A program made the translations under genes and the position numbers. DNA of 42,791 nucleotides from an uncultured Pseudorhodobacter sp. (GTDB lineage: Bacteria; Pseudomonadota; Alphaproteobacteria; Rhodobacterales; Rhodobacteraceae): assembly GCA_913062925.1 (NCBI GenBank), contig CAJXWJ010000027.1:1-42791 (forward strand). The letters are read 5' to 3'. Below are positions 33,212 to 42,259 of this stretch, one piece after another. The notes beneath the pieces were generated by a model that saw only the letters and a list, made by a program, of their open reading frames with translations, had not been told where the DNA came from and searched no databases. How positions within the stretch are numbered: the stretch's first letter is position 1; the number at the start of each line of letters is the position of its first letter.

Positions 33212-33895
33212 ATGCCCGATCTTGTGATCCCCGCCCCGCGCGCGCCGCACATCCCCACCCGTGACGGCAGGGCGTTTCCGCTGCGCAGGGTCTATTGCAT
33301 TGGCCGCAATTTTGCCGCCCATGCGGTGGAAATGGGCCATGACCCCGACCGCGAGCCGCCGTTCTTTTTCCAAAAGAACCCCGATAATTTGGATGCCTCG
33401 GGTCAGTTTCCCTATCCCGCGCAAAGCCGCGATGTGCATCACGAGGTCGAACTGCTGATCGCGCTGCAATCTGGTGGGCGCAACATCGACCCAGCAAAGG
33501 CGCTGGATCACGTTTGGGGCTATGGCATCGCCTTGGACATGACGCGGCGCGATTTGCAGGGCGAGGCGAAAAAGCTGGGCAGGCCTTGGGAAATTGGCAA
33601 GGCCTTTGAACGCTCAGGCCCGGTTGGCCCGCTGTGGCCTGTGGCCGAGGTTGGGCACCTGACTGCGGGGCAGATTGCGCTGCGGGTCAATGGCACGCTG
33701 CGCCAAGACGGCGATTTGAACCAGATGATCTGGAAGGTGCCGGAAATCATCACCTATCTTTCGCACTATTTCGAATTGCAGGCGGGCGATGTGATTATGG
33801 CGGGCACCCCTGCGGGGGTGGCGGCCGTGGCCATTGGCGATGTGATGGAGGCCAGCATTGCAGGCCTTGGCACGCTGGTGGTGACGGTGGTTTAG
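33212..33895 (+). CDS. Fumarylacetoacetate hydrolase family protein
   Basis: 227 residues, a single-domain FAH fold. RRVYCIGRNFAAHAVEMG opens the domain; metal ligands are in HHEVELLIAL (Glu-x-Glu) and the Asp of ALDMTRRDLQ; the substrate-side Lys is in AKKLGRPWEIGKAFE. GDVIMAGTPAGV ends the core. Family members hydrolyse or decarboxylate C-C bonds of acylpyruvates (fumarylpyruvate, acetylpyruvate) or oxaloacetate. Length and the RPWEIGKAFE motif suit fumarylpyruvate or acylpyruvate hydrolases. AAAGG precedes the ATG. It follows the exonuclease gene by 27 bp and may be cotranscribed, but its metabolic link to acetate is unclear. Confidence 0.9.
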   Translation: MPDLVIPAPRAPHIPTRDGRAFPLRRVYCIGRNFAAHAVEMGHDPDREPPFFFQKNPDNLDASGQFPYPAQSRDVHHEVELLIALQSGGRNIDPAKALDHVWGYGIALDMTRRDLQGEAKKLGRPWEIGKAFERSGPVGPLWPVAEVGHLTAGQIALRVNGTLRQDGDLNQMIWKVPEIITYLSHYFELQAGDVIMAGTPAGVAAVAIGDVMEASIAGLGTLVVTVV

Positions 33896-34032
33896 GCGCA
33901 ATCTGCGCGCAAGACCTTTCGTCTGCGCCGCTTCTTGCGTAAACTTCACCGCAAAGGGTTGCCGCTGCTGGCAGCTGACCGATGGCCCGGCTTGGGGCCG
34001 ATTTCTCTAACCAAACAAGAACAGGTTCCGAT

Positions 34033-36255
34033 ATGACCAACCGCCCAACGCCCGACATCATTTACACCACGGTCGACGAAGCGCCGCAGCTTGCGGCGGC
34101 CTCGCTGTTGCCGATCATTCAGGCCTTTGCGGCGGCGGCGGGCGTCAGTGTCGGCACCCGCGATATCTCGCTTGCAGGCCGGATCATTGCGGCCTTCCCC
34201 GAGGGGCTTTCGCCCGAACAGCGCCAGCCCGATGATCTGGCCGATCTGGGCGCTTTGGTGACGAAGCCCAGTGCCAATGTGATCAAGCTGCCAAACGTTT
34301 CGGCCTCGGTGCCGCAGCTGGTGGCGGCGGTCAAGGAATTGCAATCGCAGGGCTATGCGCTGCCCGATTACCCCGAAGACCCGCAAAGCGAGGCCGAAAA
34401 AGAGGCGCGCCGCCGCTATGATGCGCTGAAGGGTTCGGCGGTCAATCCGGTGCTGCGCGAGGGCAACTCTGACCGCCGCGCCGCGATTGCGGTGAAAAAC
34501 TATGCGATGGCGCATCCGCATTCGATGGGCACTTGGGCGGCAGACAGCAAGACCCATGTGTCGACCATGGCGGCGGATGATTTCTTTGCCAATGAAACCT
34601 CGGCCACGCTGACGGCAGCGCAGGCGGGGCCGGTGCGCATTGAGCTTTTGGGCGAAGATGGCGCGGTTTCTGTGCTGAAAGATGGGGTGAAATTCCCTGA
34701 CGGTGCGGTCGTGGATGCAACCTTTATGTCGGCGCGCGCGCTGCGGGCGTTTTTGGATCAGCAGATTGCGGCCACCCAAGCCCAAGGCGTGCTGTTCTCG
34801 TTGCACCTGAAGGCCACGATGATGAAGGTCTCGGACCCGATCTTGTTTGGCCATGCGGTGCGCGCTTATCTGGCACCAGTGTTTGACAGCTATGGCGCGG
34901 TGTTTGATGCGGCTGGCATCAGCGCAAACGCAGGGCTTGGCGCGATGCTGGAGCGGATTGCCGAGCTGCCGCAGGCAAGCGAGATTTTGGCGGCGATTGA
35001 CGCCACGCTTGCCAGCCGCCCGCCGCTTTATATGGTGAATTCCGATAAGGGCATCACCAACCTGCATGTGCCGTCTGATGTGATCATCGACGCCTCGATG
35101 CCCGCACTGATCCGTGCAGGCGGCAAGGGCTGGGGCCCGGATGGCCGCGCGGCCGATACCAATTGCGTCATTCCTGACAGCTCTTACGCCGTGGTTTATG
35201 ACGAGGCGATCCGCTATTTCAAGGAAACCGGCGCGCTGGATCCGGCCACCGCTGGCACGGTGCAAAACGTCGGGCTGATGGCGCAAAAGGCCGAAGAATA
35301 CGGCAGCCACCCCACCACCTTTGAAGTGCCGCATGCCGGCACCGTGCGGATGGTGCTGGCCAATGGCGAGGTGCTGCACAGCCATAAGGTCGAGGCAGGC
35401 GACATCTGGCGCTCGGCCTCGGCGCGCAAAGCGCCGATCGAAGATTGGGTGCATCTGGCGATTGCCCGGCAAAAGGCGGAAAACTGTCAGGCGATTTTCT
35501 GGCTGGATGCGGCGCGCGCGCATGATGCGGAGCTGATCGCCTATGTCAAACCGCTGCTGGCGGCGGCGGGTGTGGCCGATAAGTTCCAGATCCTTGCCCC
35601 GCGCGAGGCGACACGGCTGTCGCTGGAAACCATTCGGCGGGGGGAAACCTCGATTGCTGTCACTGGCAACGTGCTGCGCGATTATCTGACCGATCTGTTC
35701 CCGATCCTAGAACTGGGCACCTCGGCCAAGATGCTGTCGATTGTCAAACTGATGCAGGGGGGTGGCATGTTTGAAACCGGAGCTGGCGGCTCTGCGCCCA
35801 AGCATGTGCAGCAATTGGTGCAGGAAAACCATCTGCGCTGGGACAGTCTGGGCGAGTTCTGCGCGCTGGGCGAAAGCCTGAAGTTTCAGGCAGAGCTTTC
35901 GGGCAATGCAAAGGCGCTGATCTTGGGCAAAGCCGTGGATGCGGCCACCCAAGCGATCTTGGACAATGACCATTCGCCCAAAGCCAAGGTCGGCCAGACC
36001 GACAATCGCACCAGCCATTTCTACTTTGCCTGGGCTTGGGCGGCGGCGATGGCTGCGCAGACCGAAGACGCGGGTCTTGCCGCGCATTTCGCGCCTATTG
36101 CTGCGGCCTTGGCGCAAAACGAGGCGAAGATCTTGGCCGAGTTGACGGCAAACGAAGGCAAGCCTGTGGATCTGGGCGGCTATTATCACGCCGACCCCGC
36201 CAAGACCGCCGCCGTGATGCGGCCTTCGCAAACCTTTGTCGGCATCATCGGATAA
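34033..36255 (+). CDS. icd: NADP-dependent isocitrate dehydrogenase, monomeric type
   Basis: 740 residues from the ATG at 34033 ([22 protein letters not shown]); this matches the roughly 740-residue monomeric IDH class, quite unlike the 400-residue dimeric enzyme. It oxidises isocitrate to 2-oxoglutarate with NADP and a divalent metal. Recognisable parts are [11 protein letters not shown] and [13 protein letters not shown] (isocitrate binding), [39 protein letters not shown], and [30 protein letters not shown]. The region is well conserved throughout. A strong terminator follows 27 bp after the stop. As the enzyme competing with the glyoxylate shunt for isocitrate, its closeness to acetate genes is notable but may be chance. 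Confidence 0.96.
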   Translation: MTNRPTPDIIYTTVDEAPQLAAASLLPIIQAFAAAAGVSVGTRDISLAGRIIAAFPEGLSPEQRQPDDLADLGALVTKPSANVIKLPNVSASVPQLVAAVKELQSQGYALPDYPEDPQSEAEKEARRRYDALKGSAVNPVLREGNSDRRAAIAVKNYAMAHPHSMGTWAADSKTHVSTMAADDFFANETSATLTAAQAGPVRIELLGEDGAVSVLKDGVKFPDGAVVDATFMSARALRAFLDQQIAATQAQGVLFSLHLKATMMKVSDPILFGHAVRAYLAPVFDSYGAVFDAAGISANAGLGAMLERIAELPQASEILAAIDATLASRPPLYMVNSDKGITNLHVPSDVIIDASMPALIRAGGKGWGPDGRAADTNCVIPDSSYAVVYDEAIRYFKETGALDPATAGTVQNVGLMAQKAEEYGSHPTTFEVPHAGTVRMVLANGEVLHSHKVEAGDIWRSASARKAPIEDWVHLAIARQKAENCQAIFWLDAARAHDAELIAYVKPLLAAAGVADKFQILAPREATRLSLETIRRGETSIAVTGNVLRDYLTDLFPILELGTSAKMLSIVKLMQGGGMFETGAGGSAPKHVQQLVQENHLRWDSLGEFCALGESLKFQAELSGNAKALILGKAVDAATQAILDNDHSPKAKVGQTDNRTSHFYFAWAWAAAMAAQTEDAGLAAHFAPIAAALAQNEAKILAELTANEGKPVDLGGYYHADPAKTAAVMRPSQTFVGIIG

Positions 36256-36281
36256 ATCAGCCGCTTTGCTGCCCCAAAACC

Positions 36282-36312
36282 AAGCCAACCGCCTGACCCG
36301 CGGTTGGCTTTT
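36282..36312 (+). terminator. Rho-independent terminator of icd
   Basis: A perfect 11-bp stem (AAGCCAACCGC / GCGGTTGGCTT), loop of 7, then a TTTT run ending in CC. It begins 27 bp after the icd stop and has no equivalent T run on the other strand. Confidence 0.88.
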
Positions 36313-36497
36313 CCGTCCAGCTCTCCGCGATCAGGCGGCAGAGGGGGGGGCATCCGATTGCGGATCTACAATCACGCTCGCCCAAGTATCTGCGCCCGCC
36401 TGCCTAGCCCTCATCTTCCGCGCGCGCCTCACCAAGATAGGGTTTGCAAAGGCAAGCTCGCGCTGCGCTTGGCACAGATGACCAAAAGCGAGAGGCC

Positions 36498-37232
36498 TTA
36501 GAGAAAGATCGAGGCGATCTCTTCAGCATCCAGCAGCTTCCATTGGCCGGGAGCCAGCGTCTCGGGCAGAGCAAGGCCGCCTAAGGCTTCACGGTGCAGC
36601 GAGACCACATGGTTGCCAGTGGCCGCAAACATGCGTCGCACCTGATGATAGCGCCCCTCTGTCACATGCAGCAGCGCTTCGGTGTCCGAGATCACCTCCA
36701 GCTCGGCTGGCGCCAGTGGCTTATCCTCGCCCTCCAGCAGCAGTTCCCCTGCCGCAAACAGCGCCGCCTCTTGGCCTGAAAGTGGGCGGTCCAGCTTGGC
36801 ACGATAGGTCTTTTTCACATGCCGCTTGGGGCTGATGACACGGTGCAAGAGCGCGCCGTCATCGGTCAGAAGCAAAAGCCCCGAGGTCTGCTTGTCCAAG
36901 CGGCCAATGGTCGAAATCGCCGGATCGCGCCGCCGCCAGCGGTCTGGCAGGATGTCATAGACCAATGGGCCCTGTTCTTTGTGCGAGCAGGTCATGCCCA
37001 AAGGTTTGTGCAAAAGAATTACCAGCCCCGCCACCGGATCGAGCGCTGCCCCGTCAATCTGCATCCGGCGCGGCAAATCGGGCGTGACCGCGATGCGCTG
37101 GCTGACATCGAGCAGATCTCCACCGTCCAAGCTAATGCCGCCGGCCTTTGCCATCCGCGCCATATCCTTACGCGAGCCGTAGCCCATCGAGGACAGCAGC
37201 TGGTCCACGCGTGCGGTGGCTGGCTTGGTCAT
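36498..37232 (-). CDS. rsuA: RsuA-family pseudouridine synthase
   Basis: 244 residues from the ATG at 37232, with AAGGAA 8 bases before it; the open frame continues 52 codons further up but is not supported. An S4 RNA-binding domain (about 8-55, RVDQLLSSMGYGSRKDMARM) is followed by the catalytic domain with Asp113 in GRLDKQTSGLLLLT and the ending GRYHQVRRMFAATGNHVVSLHREALG. This is the RsuA/RluB/E/F group; the lengths and LHKPLGMTCSHKE point to RsuA (16S rRNA U516), yet RluE/F-like specificity is possible. It lies downstream of the secretion operon in the same direction, with 156 bp between. Confidence 0.9.
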   Translation of the reverse strand: MTKPATARVDQLLSSMGYGSRKDMARMAKAGGISLDGGDLLDVSQRIAVTPDLPRRMQIDGAALDPVAGLVILLHKPLGMTCSHKEQGPLVYDILPDRWRRRDPAISTIGRLDKQTSGLLLLTDDGALLHRVISPKRHVKKTYRAKLDRPLSGQEAALFAAGELLLEGEDKPLAPAELEVISDTEALLHVTEGRYHQVRRMFAATGNHVVSLHREALGGLALPETLAPGQWKLLDAEEIASIFL

Positions 37233-37388
37233 ATCTGGTTCCTTCACTGTCCCAAAGCGCTGGTACAAACCAAGGCGCGCAATGCCACCCGCTATCGGCA
37301 GCGATCTTGCAACAGCTAGTCCAGTTTTTGCGCCAAGGCCAGTTCGCAGCGGCCAAATTGGCGCCCGGTCCCTGTCAGCAAAGGCCAA

Positions 37389-38705
37389 TCAGTCGCGCAA
37401 AGCCAGCTCTTTTACCTTTGCAATAGGCTGCCAGAAATATGCCAAGATCGTCCGCTTGCCTGAAAGCACATCGACCGTCGCCGTCATGCCAGGTTTTAAC
37501 ACCACCTCTGTGCCATCATTTAGCGTAATAGCACCCTGATTATCGCTCTGAATCGCGATATCAACTTGGTAATAACTAGCGCCATTCTTGTCATTTGAAC
37601 TTGCGTCGGCGCTGATACGCGACACCCGCCCCTCTACCGAACCGTAGCGCGAGGAATCATAGGCCGAAAGCCGAATGCGCACATCGTCGCCTGGTTGGAT
37701 ATTCGAGATATCTTTTGGCGCAATATCGGCTGCAATCATCAGCCCTTCGCCCGTTGGCACAAGTTCTAAAACAACGTCGCCTGTTTTGACATAACCGCCT
37801 GGGGTGCGGTAATTTAAGCGATAGATGATCCCATCCATTGGCGCACGAATAACGGTGCGGCTGACACGTTCGCGCAGCAACGGCAGGGCCTCATTAAGCT
37901 CAGAAATCGAAGAAACAACGTCGCTCAGTTCAGACATCGCTTGCAGCCTATAGGCCTGCGTCCGATTGGCGATTTCACTGTCGATGGCGGCAATACCAGC
38001 TTTCGCCTGATCAATTGCGACCGCTGCCGCTTCAAATTGCCCGCGTGAAGTTTCCAATTCGCGCTGAAGTTCCAAAAGCCGTGTTTCAGGCGCGATCTTT
38101 TGCCGAACCATTGGCTCTAAAACCGCAATCTCTTTCTCAATAAGACCCAGTTTGCGGTCGGTACTTCCGCTTTGAACCTCTGCACCTTTCAAATCTTGAA
38201 GCCGTTGATTGCGTTGTTGATCAAGAACTGCAAGCGAACCCGTCAACTCATTCCGCCGAGCCACAAACAGGCTTTGCTCCGAGGCCGCAACGCTTGGGCT
38301 ACTGGCCGCCAAATCGCTGGTCACGATAAAATCGCCGCCGTCAATTTCCGCGCGCAGACGGGCTTGCTTTAATTCAAGCGTGGCGTGGCGTTCAACAAGC
38401 CTATTCAGTTCGCTTGCGGAATCGACAGGATCAATCTCAAAAAGGATATCCCCCTTTTTGACTTCGGTATTTTCGGACACATTGCGTTTCAAGATAACGC
38501 CACCTTCACCAGCTTGCACCAACTGGTTTTGAACCGAGGAAACGATCTTTCCCTGACCACGCGTCACATTATCAAGTTCGGTAAAAGATGCCCAAGTGAT
38601 AAAGGTCACTATCAGCAATCCAACTGCAAACAGAATTGCCGAGTTGGAAAGGCTTTGAGTTCCGGACAACTCATTCGAGAGCTTTTTAAAGTTCACATTT
38701 GCCAC
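37389..38705 (-). CDS. HlyD-family type I secretion adaptor (membrane fusion protein)
   Basis: 438 residues. A short cytoplasmic N-terminus, one membrane helix (about 22-42, NSAILFAVGLLIVTFITWASF), and WASFTELDNVTRGQGKIV, the standard opening of the periplasmic part. Then a lipoyl half (VQAGEGGVILKRNVSENTEVKKGDILFEIDP), a long alpha-helical coiled-coil hairpin (about 105-275) and the second lipoyl half plus barrel (RTVIRAPMDGIIYRLNYRTPGGYVKTGDVVLELVP). It would bridge the ABC transporter and the outer membrane channel. The stop is at the end of the operon; the ABC gene ends 11 bp upstream. Codons and base composition are visibly lower in GC than in rsuA next to it. Confidence 0.93.
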   Translation of the reverse strand: MANVNFKKLSNELSGTQSLSNSAILFAVGLLIVTFITWASFTELDNVTRGQGKIVSSVQNQLVQAGEGGVILKRNVSENTEVKKGDILFEIDPVDSASELNRLVERHATLELKQARLRAEIDGGDFIVTSDLAASSPSVAASEQSLFVARRNELTGSLAVLDQQRNQRLQDLKGAEVQSGSTDRKLGLIEKEIAVLEPMVRQKIAPETRLLELQRELETSRGQFEAAAVAIDQAKAGIAAIDSEIANRTQAYRLQAMSELSDVVSSISELNEALPLLRERVSRTVIRAPMDGIIYRLNYRTPGGYVKTGDVVLELVPTGEGLMIAADIAPKDISNIQPGDDVRIRLSAYDSSRYGSVEGRVSRISADASSNDKNGASYYQVDIAIQSDNQGAITLNDGTEVVLKPGMTATVDVLSGKRTILAYFWQPIAKVKELALRD

Positions 38706-38716
38706 TGTTTTTTTCC

Positions 38717-40858
38717 TTAGTTCGACTTGAGCCGATCGGGCGTCGTGTCGGCAATGACAGTACCTTTATCAATCACCAAAACACGATCACAAAGTGCCAA
38801 AACCGTATTCCGATGCGTGACTGACAATAGCGTGCGACCGGCCAGCCAATTCCCAAGGCGGTCTAAAACCGCGCGCTCTGTCGCCGTATCCATAGCGCTC
38901 GTCGGTTCATCCAAAACAAGCACATTAGGATTATGCAAAATTGCGCGTGCTAAATTGATCGTCTGCCTCTGGCCGCCAGAAAGACCTTCACCACGCTCTC
39001 GGAGCATCAGATCATAGCCTTGTGGGTGGTTCGATGCGAAGTCATCTACCCCAGCAACTTTTGCGATATTCAAAATATGGCTGTCGTCATACTCATAATA
39101 CCCCATCTGGATATTTTCGCGAAGACTTCCAGAAAATAGCCATGTTTCCTGAAGCATGACGCCTAAATTCCGCCGCAGGTCAGACTTATCGATTTGGCGC
39201 ATATCAACCCCATCGATGGATATAGATCCTTCTGTGGGCTGTAAAAGACCAGCTACCAGTCTCGCAAGCGTTGACTTCCCGGATCCCATTTTTCCCAAGA
39301 TGGCCACATGCTGACCAGCCGGTATTTTAAGCGACAAGTTTCTAATAATCGGCGCACTTGCTCCCGGGAAGCTGTAGCTCACATTCTTTAATTCAATCTC
39401 GCCGTTAAGATGCGGGCGACTCAGACGGTTGCCTACTTCCTTCCCATCGCTGCCGCTGGTTTCTTTCATCAACGCATCAATAGCTCGGTAAGCTTGGCGA
39501 GCCCCATTTGCACGGGAAAGAGCGGATGCAAGCTGTGTGAGCGGTGCGAGGGTACGCCCACCAAGGATCGAAGCTGCGATCATGGCACCTGAGGTAATCG
39601 TGTTCGATTGTATTAGGAAAACCCCGAAAAAGATTGTTCCTATCTGAGCCAGCTGCTGAATTGACACCGCCGAGTTTACGGCGAATTGCGAAATTATCCG
39701 ATTTTTAAATCCAAGCTCTGCTTGGTTCGCAACGGCGTCCTCGAACCGTTTCCGCATCAGCCGGCCAGAGCCAGTCGCTTGCACGGTTTCCAGGCCGTTC
39801 AGCGTTTCAACTAAAACCGCCTGTTTTGACATCGACGTTTCCAAGTTGTCTGATGCCAAATTCCGCAAAACAGGCTGAATCACCAGTCCAATAAATAGCA
39901 CTAACGGGACAGCAATCAGGGGAATAAGCGCAAGCGGTCCTGCAATTAAAGAAATGACCCAAATGAATAAGAAGATAAACGGAAGGTCCACAACGGCGAC
40001 GAGCGTTGCAGATGTAAAAAACTCTCGAAGGGTGTCGAATTCCCGTACGATTGAAGCCAGCGCGCCTGATTTTTGTTGTCGCGTATCAAGGCGCATCGTC
40101 AAGATTTTGTCAAAAATCAAGTTCGACATCCTCAGATCGGCACCTTTACCCGCTCTGTCAATGAATTGCGCCCTCAGTGATTTGATAATGAAATCAAAGC
40201 CTAAGAGGATCATCATTCCAACGGTTAAAGCAATCAGAGATTCAGTAGCGTTATTGGGGACCACGCGATCATAAACAACCATCGAAAAAAGTGAAGTTGA
40301 AAGCCCCAATAGGTTTGTAATCATTGCTGCCAAAATGACCTGTATATAAAGCCACTTTCCTTCAATAATTGAGCTCCAGAACCAATTCTCACGAGTTCTA
40401 AGCTTCACGCCACTTGGTTGGGGTCTCATGATGATAGCATACGGTAATAGAAGTTCGCTCAAATCGCCCGTTATGATATCCGCATCTCGTGTGTCGGCAC
40501 CGAAAAACTGAACCTTAGCTTTACTTGCATCATTAATTTCAAGGATGGCTACAGCATTGCCGGCATGATCAAAGCTAATTAAGGGACATTGCCCCTGCGT
40601 AATATCTCTAATATCGATGTTGCCGAATGCCGCGTCATATCCTAACGTCCGCAACGCAGATACTGCTTCTGCTGGGCCAAAAAAGTCGGATGAAATTCCT
40701 GGCAGATCCCGAATGGCTGCTTCAGAGTAATTCGCGCCCTTCATCTTCAGAATATGCTGCATTGCTTTGGCAAGAGTGGCGCTCAGTTGTGGCGTTACTT
40801 CAATGTCAGGGCTGAATTCTAATGCTGGATCTGAAGCTTCTATAACAGTCTGTTTCAT
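38717..40858 (-). CDS. Type I secretion ABC transporter, LapB-like, with inactive C39-like domain
   Basis: 713 residues from the ATG at 40858 (MKQTVIEASDPALEF); a GTG at 40900 in frame is an alternative and neither has a good ribosome binding site. N-terminal 135 residues form a C39-peptidase-like domain without the catalytic Cys in its usual place, as in LapB-type transporters that bind but do not cut the substrate. Membrane domain about 160-460; ATPase domain has GKMGSGKST (Walker A), LSGGQRQ, VLVLDEPTSAMD and the THR switch. It exports an unfolded protein, often an RTX adhesin, directly across both membranes with the HlyD- and TolC-like partners on either side. No substrate gene is in the window. 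Confidence 0.92.
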   Translation of the reverse strand: MKQTVIEASDPALEFSPDIEVTPQLSATLAKAMQHILKMKGANYSEAAIRDLPGISSDFFGPAEAVSALRTLGYDAAFGNIDIRDITQGQCPLISFDHAGNAVAILEINDASKAKVQFFGADTRDADIITGDLSELLLPYAIIMRPQPSGVKLRTRENWFWSSIIEGKWLYIQVILAAMITNLLGLSTSLFSMVVYDRVVPNNATESLIALTVGMMILLGFDFIIKSLRAQFIDRAGKGADLRMSNLIFDKILTMRLDTRQQKSGALASIVREFDTLREFFTSATLVAVVDLPFIFLFIWVISLIAGPLALIPLIAVPLVLFIGLVIQPVLRNLASDNLETSMSKQAVLVETLNGLETVQATGSGRLMRKRFEDAVANQAELGFKNRIISQFAVNSAVSIQQLAQIGTIFFGVFLIQSNTITSGAMIAASILGGRTLAPLTQLASALSRANGARQAYRAIDALMKETSGSDGKEVGNRLSRPHLNGEIELKNVSYSFPGASAPIIRNLSLKIPAGQHVAILGKMGSGKSTLARLVAGLLQPTEGSISIDGVDMRQIDKSDLRRNLGVMLQETWLFSGSLRENIQMGYYEYDDSHILNIAKVAGVDDFASNHPQGYDLMLRERGEGLSGGQRQTINLARAILHNPNVLVLDEPTSAMDTATERAVLDRLGNWLAGRTLLSVTHRNTVLALCDRVLVIDKGTVIADTTPDRLKSN

Positions 40859-40918
40859 TGCCGTGCGCTCGCGATGATTGAAATGTTTATTTTTAAACAC
40901 GGCTCAATAGATGGATAT

Positions 40919-42259
40919 CTATCGAGCCACATCGATTATTTTAATCAAATCGCCGGTTCCAGCTAGAAGAGTTGCTTGAACCAATACGCGACCCGCTTCA
41001 GTCTTGAGCTGTTGCTCATATGCGCGATATTGCTTAATTTCGGCATCAATCAATTGATTAAGAGTCGCTTGACCTAGCGCGATTTGCGACTCGGCGGCGG
41101 CTGCTTCAGCAATCGCGGTGGAGAGTTTTTCTTCATTGATTTTAGCCGCCTCCGATAAGGCAGTTAGCTTTGCCAGCGTGCTATGAAGTGTTGCTTTTGC
41201 TTCTGTTTGGGCATCTGCAAGCTGAGCCTTCATCGATTCTTGATGCGCAATCGCCGCAGCCAGTTGTGATTTGCGGCGCCCCCCGTCACTAAAGGTATAA
41301 CGAAGTTGCAGCCCAATTCGGGTATCGGTACTGTCGGTTGCTTTCATCGGCGAAGTTACACCGGTGTTTAGATTGACCGATGGCTTGAGTTGCGCACGCG
41401 CCTGTGAAACGTTTGCTTCTGCGGAGACTAGATCCGCGGCTGCCCGTCGCAGGCTCGGCACCTGCGAAATATCACTGCCTGCTTTTTTAACAACCTCTTC
41501 ATCAGCTAAAAGCATCGGTTGCTTTAATCCTCTTGCAGGAATTATGTTAAAATATCTTTGGAACCGGCTTTCTGCCTCTGCTTTTGCGCTCCTCAGGTTG
41601 GTTTCTTCCATCCGGATATCTAGTAAAGTAAGGTGTGCCCCATCGCGTGTCGCTGTGTCGATCATTCCACTGCTGGTCATTTGTTCTATTTGATTGAACA
41701 GGGTTTGAATGGCATTCGATCGCGACGTAATTGCACTCAGCTGCTGTTGCGCAACCCAAACATCGCCCCATGCGCGCACGGCTTCGAGCGCCACGGCGTT
41801 GCCAGTCTCTTGGGCCGCAGCGCGGGCAGAAAGAGCGGATGCAGTGGCGCTGTCAATTGCAGCGAGAGAAGCGCCGCCATCATAGACCAGTTGCGTGATC
41901 ATGATGTCCGCGGCAACGCCATTTGTTTGTGCATTAATGGGGCTTCCTTCAAAGAGTCTGCCGCCCGTTGCATTTGATGAGATTTGTGGACGCGTGTTGC
42001 TTTTGGCGACGTCTAATTGTGCGAATGCAGCTTTTTCTGCAGCCTGCGCAGCTAAGAAGCGTTGATTTTGCAGGACTGCATTTTTTAAATTCGCTTTAAA
42101 ACTATCCTCTAAGCGGGCCGCTACACCTTGAACAGCAGGTTGCGGCTTTGTTTCGTGTAATCTTTCGGAAAGTTTTTTATCAATCAGCTCGAGGTTGTGT
42201 TGAGGCGCGCACGCACCGAGCGCAATGGTTATCGGTAGAATGAAATGCGAAAGTTGCAT
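40919..42259 (-). CDS. TolC-like outer membrane channel lipoprotein
   Basis: 446 residues from the ATG at 42259 with GAGGGA 9 bases upstream (frame opens at 42274). The signal peptide ends in a perfect lipobox LGAC, Cys17 carrying the lipid. The rest shows the two-repeat outer membrane efflux (OEP) pattern: long amphipathic helices with LKNAVLQNQRFLAAQAAEKAAFAQLDVAKSNTRPQIS and a second copy ADLVSAEANVSQARAQLKPSVNLNTGV, each followed by beta strands (LQLRYTFSDGG). Classic TolC of type I systems lacks a lipid anchor; a lipoprotein form is more common in NodT-type efflux channels. It is first of the three-gene operon. Confidence 0.9.
   Translation of the reverse strand: MQLSHFILPITIALGACAPQHNLELIDKKLSERLHETKPQPAVQGVAARLEDSFKANLKNAVLQNQRFLAAQAAEKAAFAQLDVAKSNTRPQISSNATGGRLFEGSPINAQTNGVAADIMITQLVYDGGASLAAIDSATASALSARAAAQETGNAVALEAVRAWGDVWVAQQQLSAITSRSNAIQTLFNQIEQMTSSGMIDTATRDGAHLTLLDIRMEETNLRSAKAEAESRFQRYFNIIPARGLKQPMLLADEEVVKKAGSDISQVPSLRRAAADLVSAEANVSQARAQLKPSVNLNTGVTSPMKATDSTDTRIGLQLRYTFSDGGRRKSQLAAAIAHQESMKAQLADAQTEAKATLHSTLAKLTALSEAAKINEEKLSTAIAEAAAAESQIALGQATLNQLIDAEIKQYRAYEQQLKTEAGRVLVQATLLAGTGDLIKIIDVAR

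Noticed and set aside
33946-35523. 525-residue minus-strand frame opposite icd
   Set aside because: Arg/His-rich shadow; icd on the plus strand is unmistakable.
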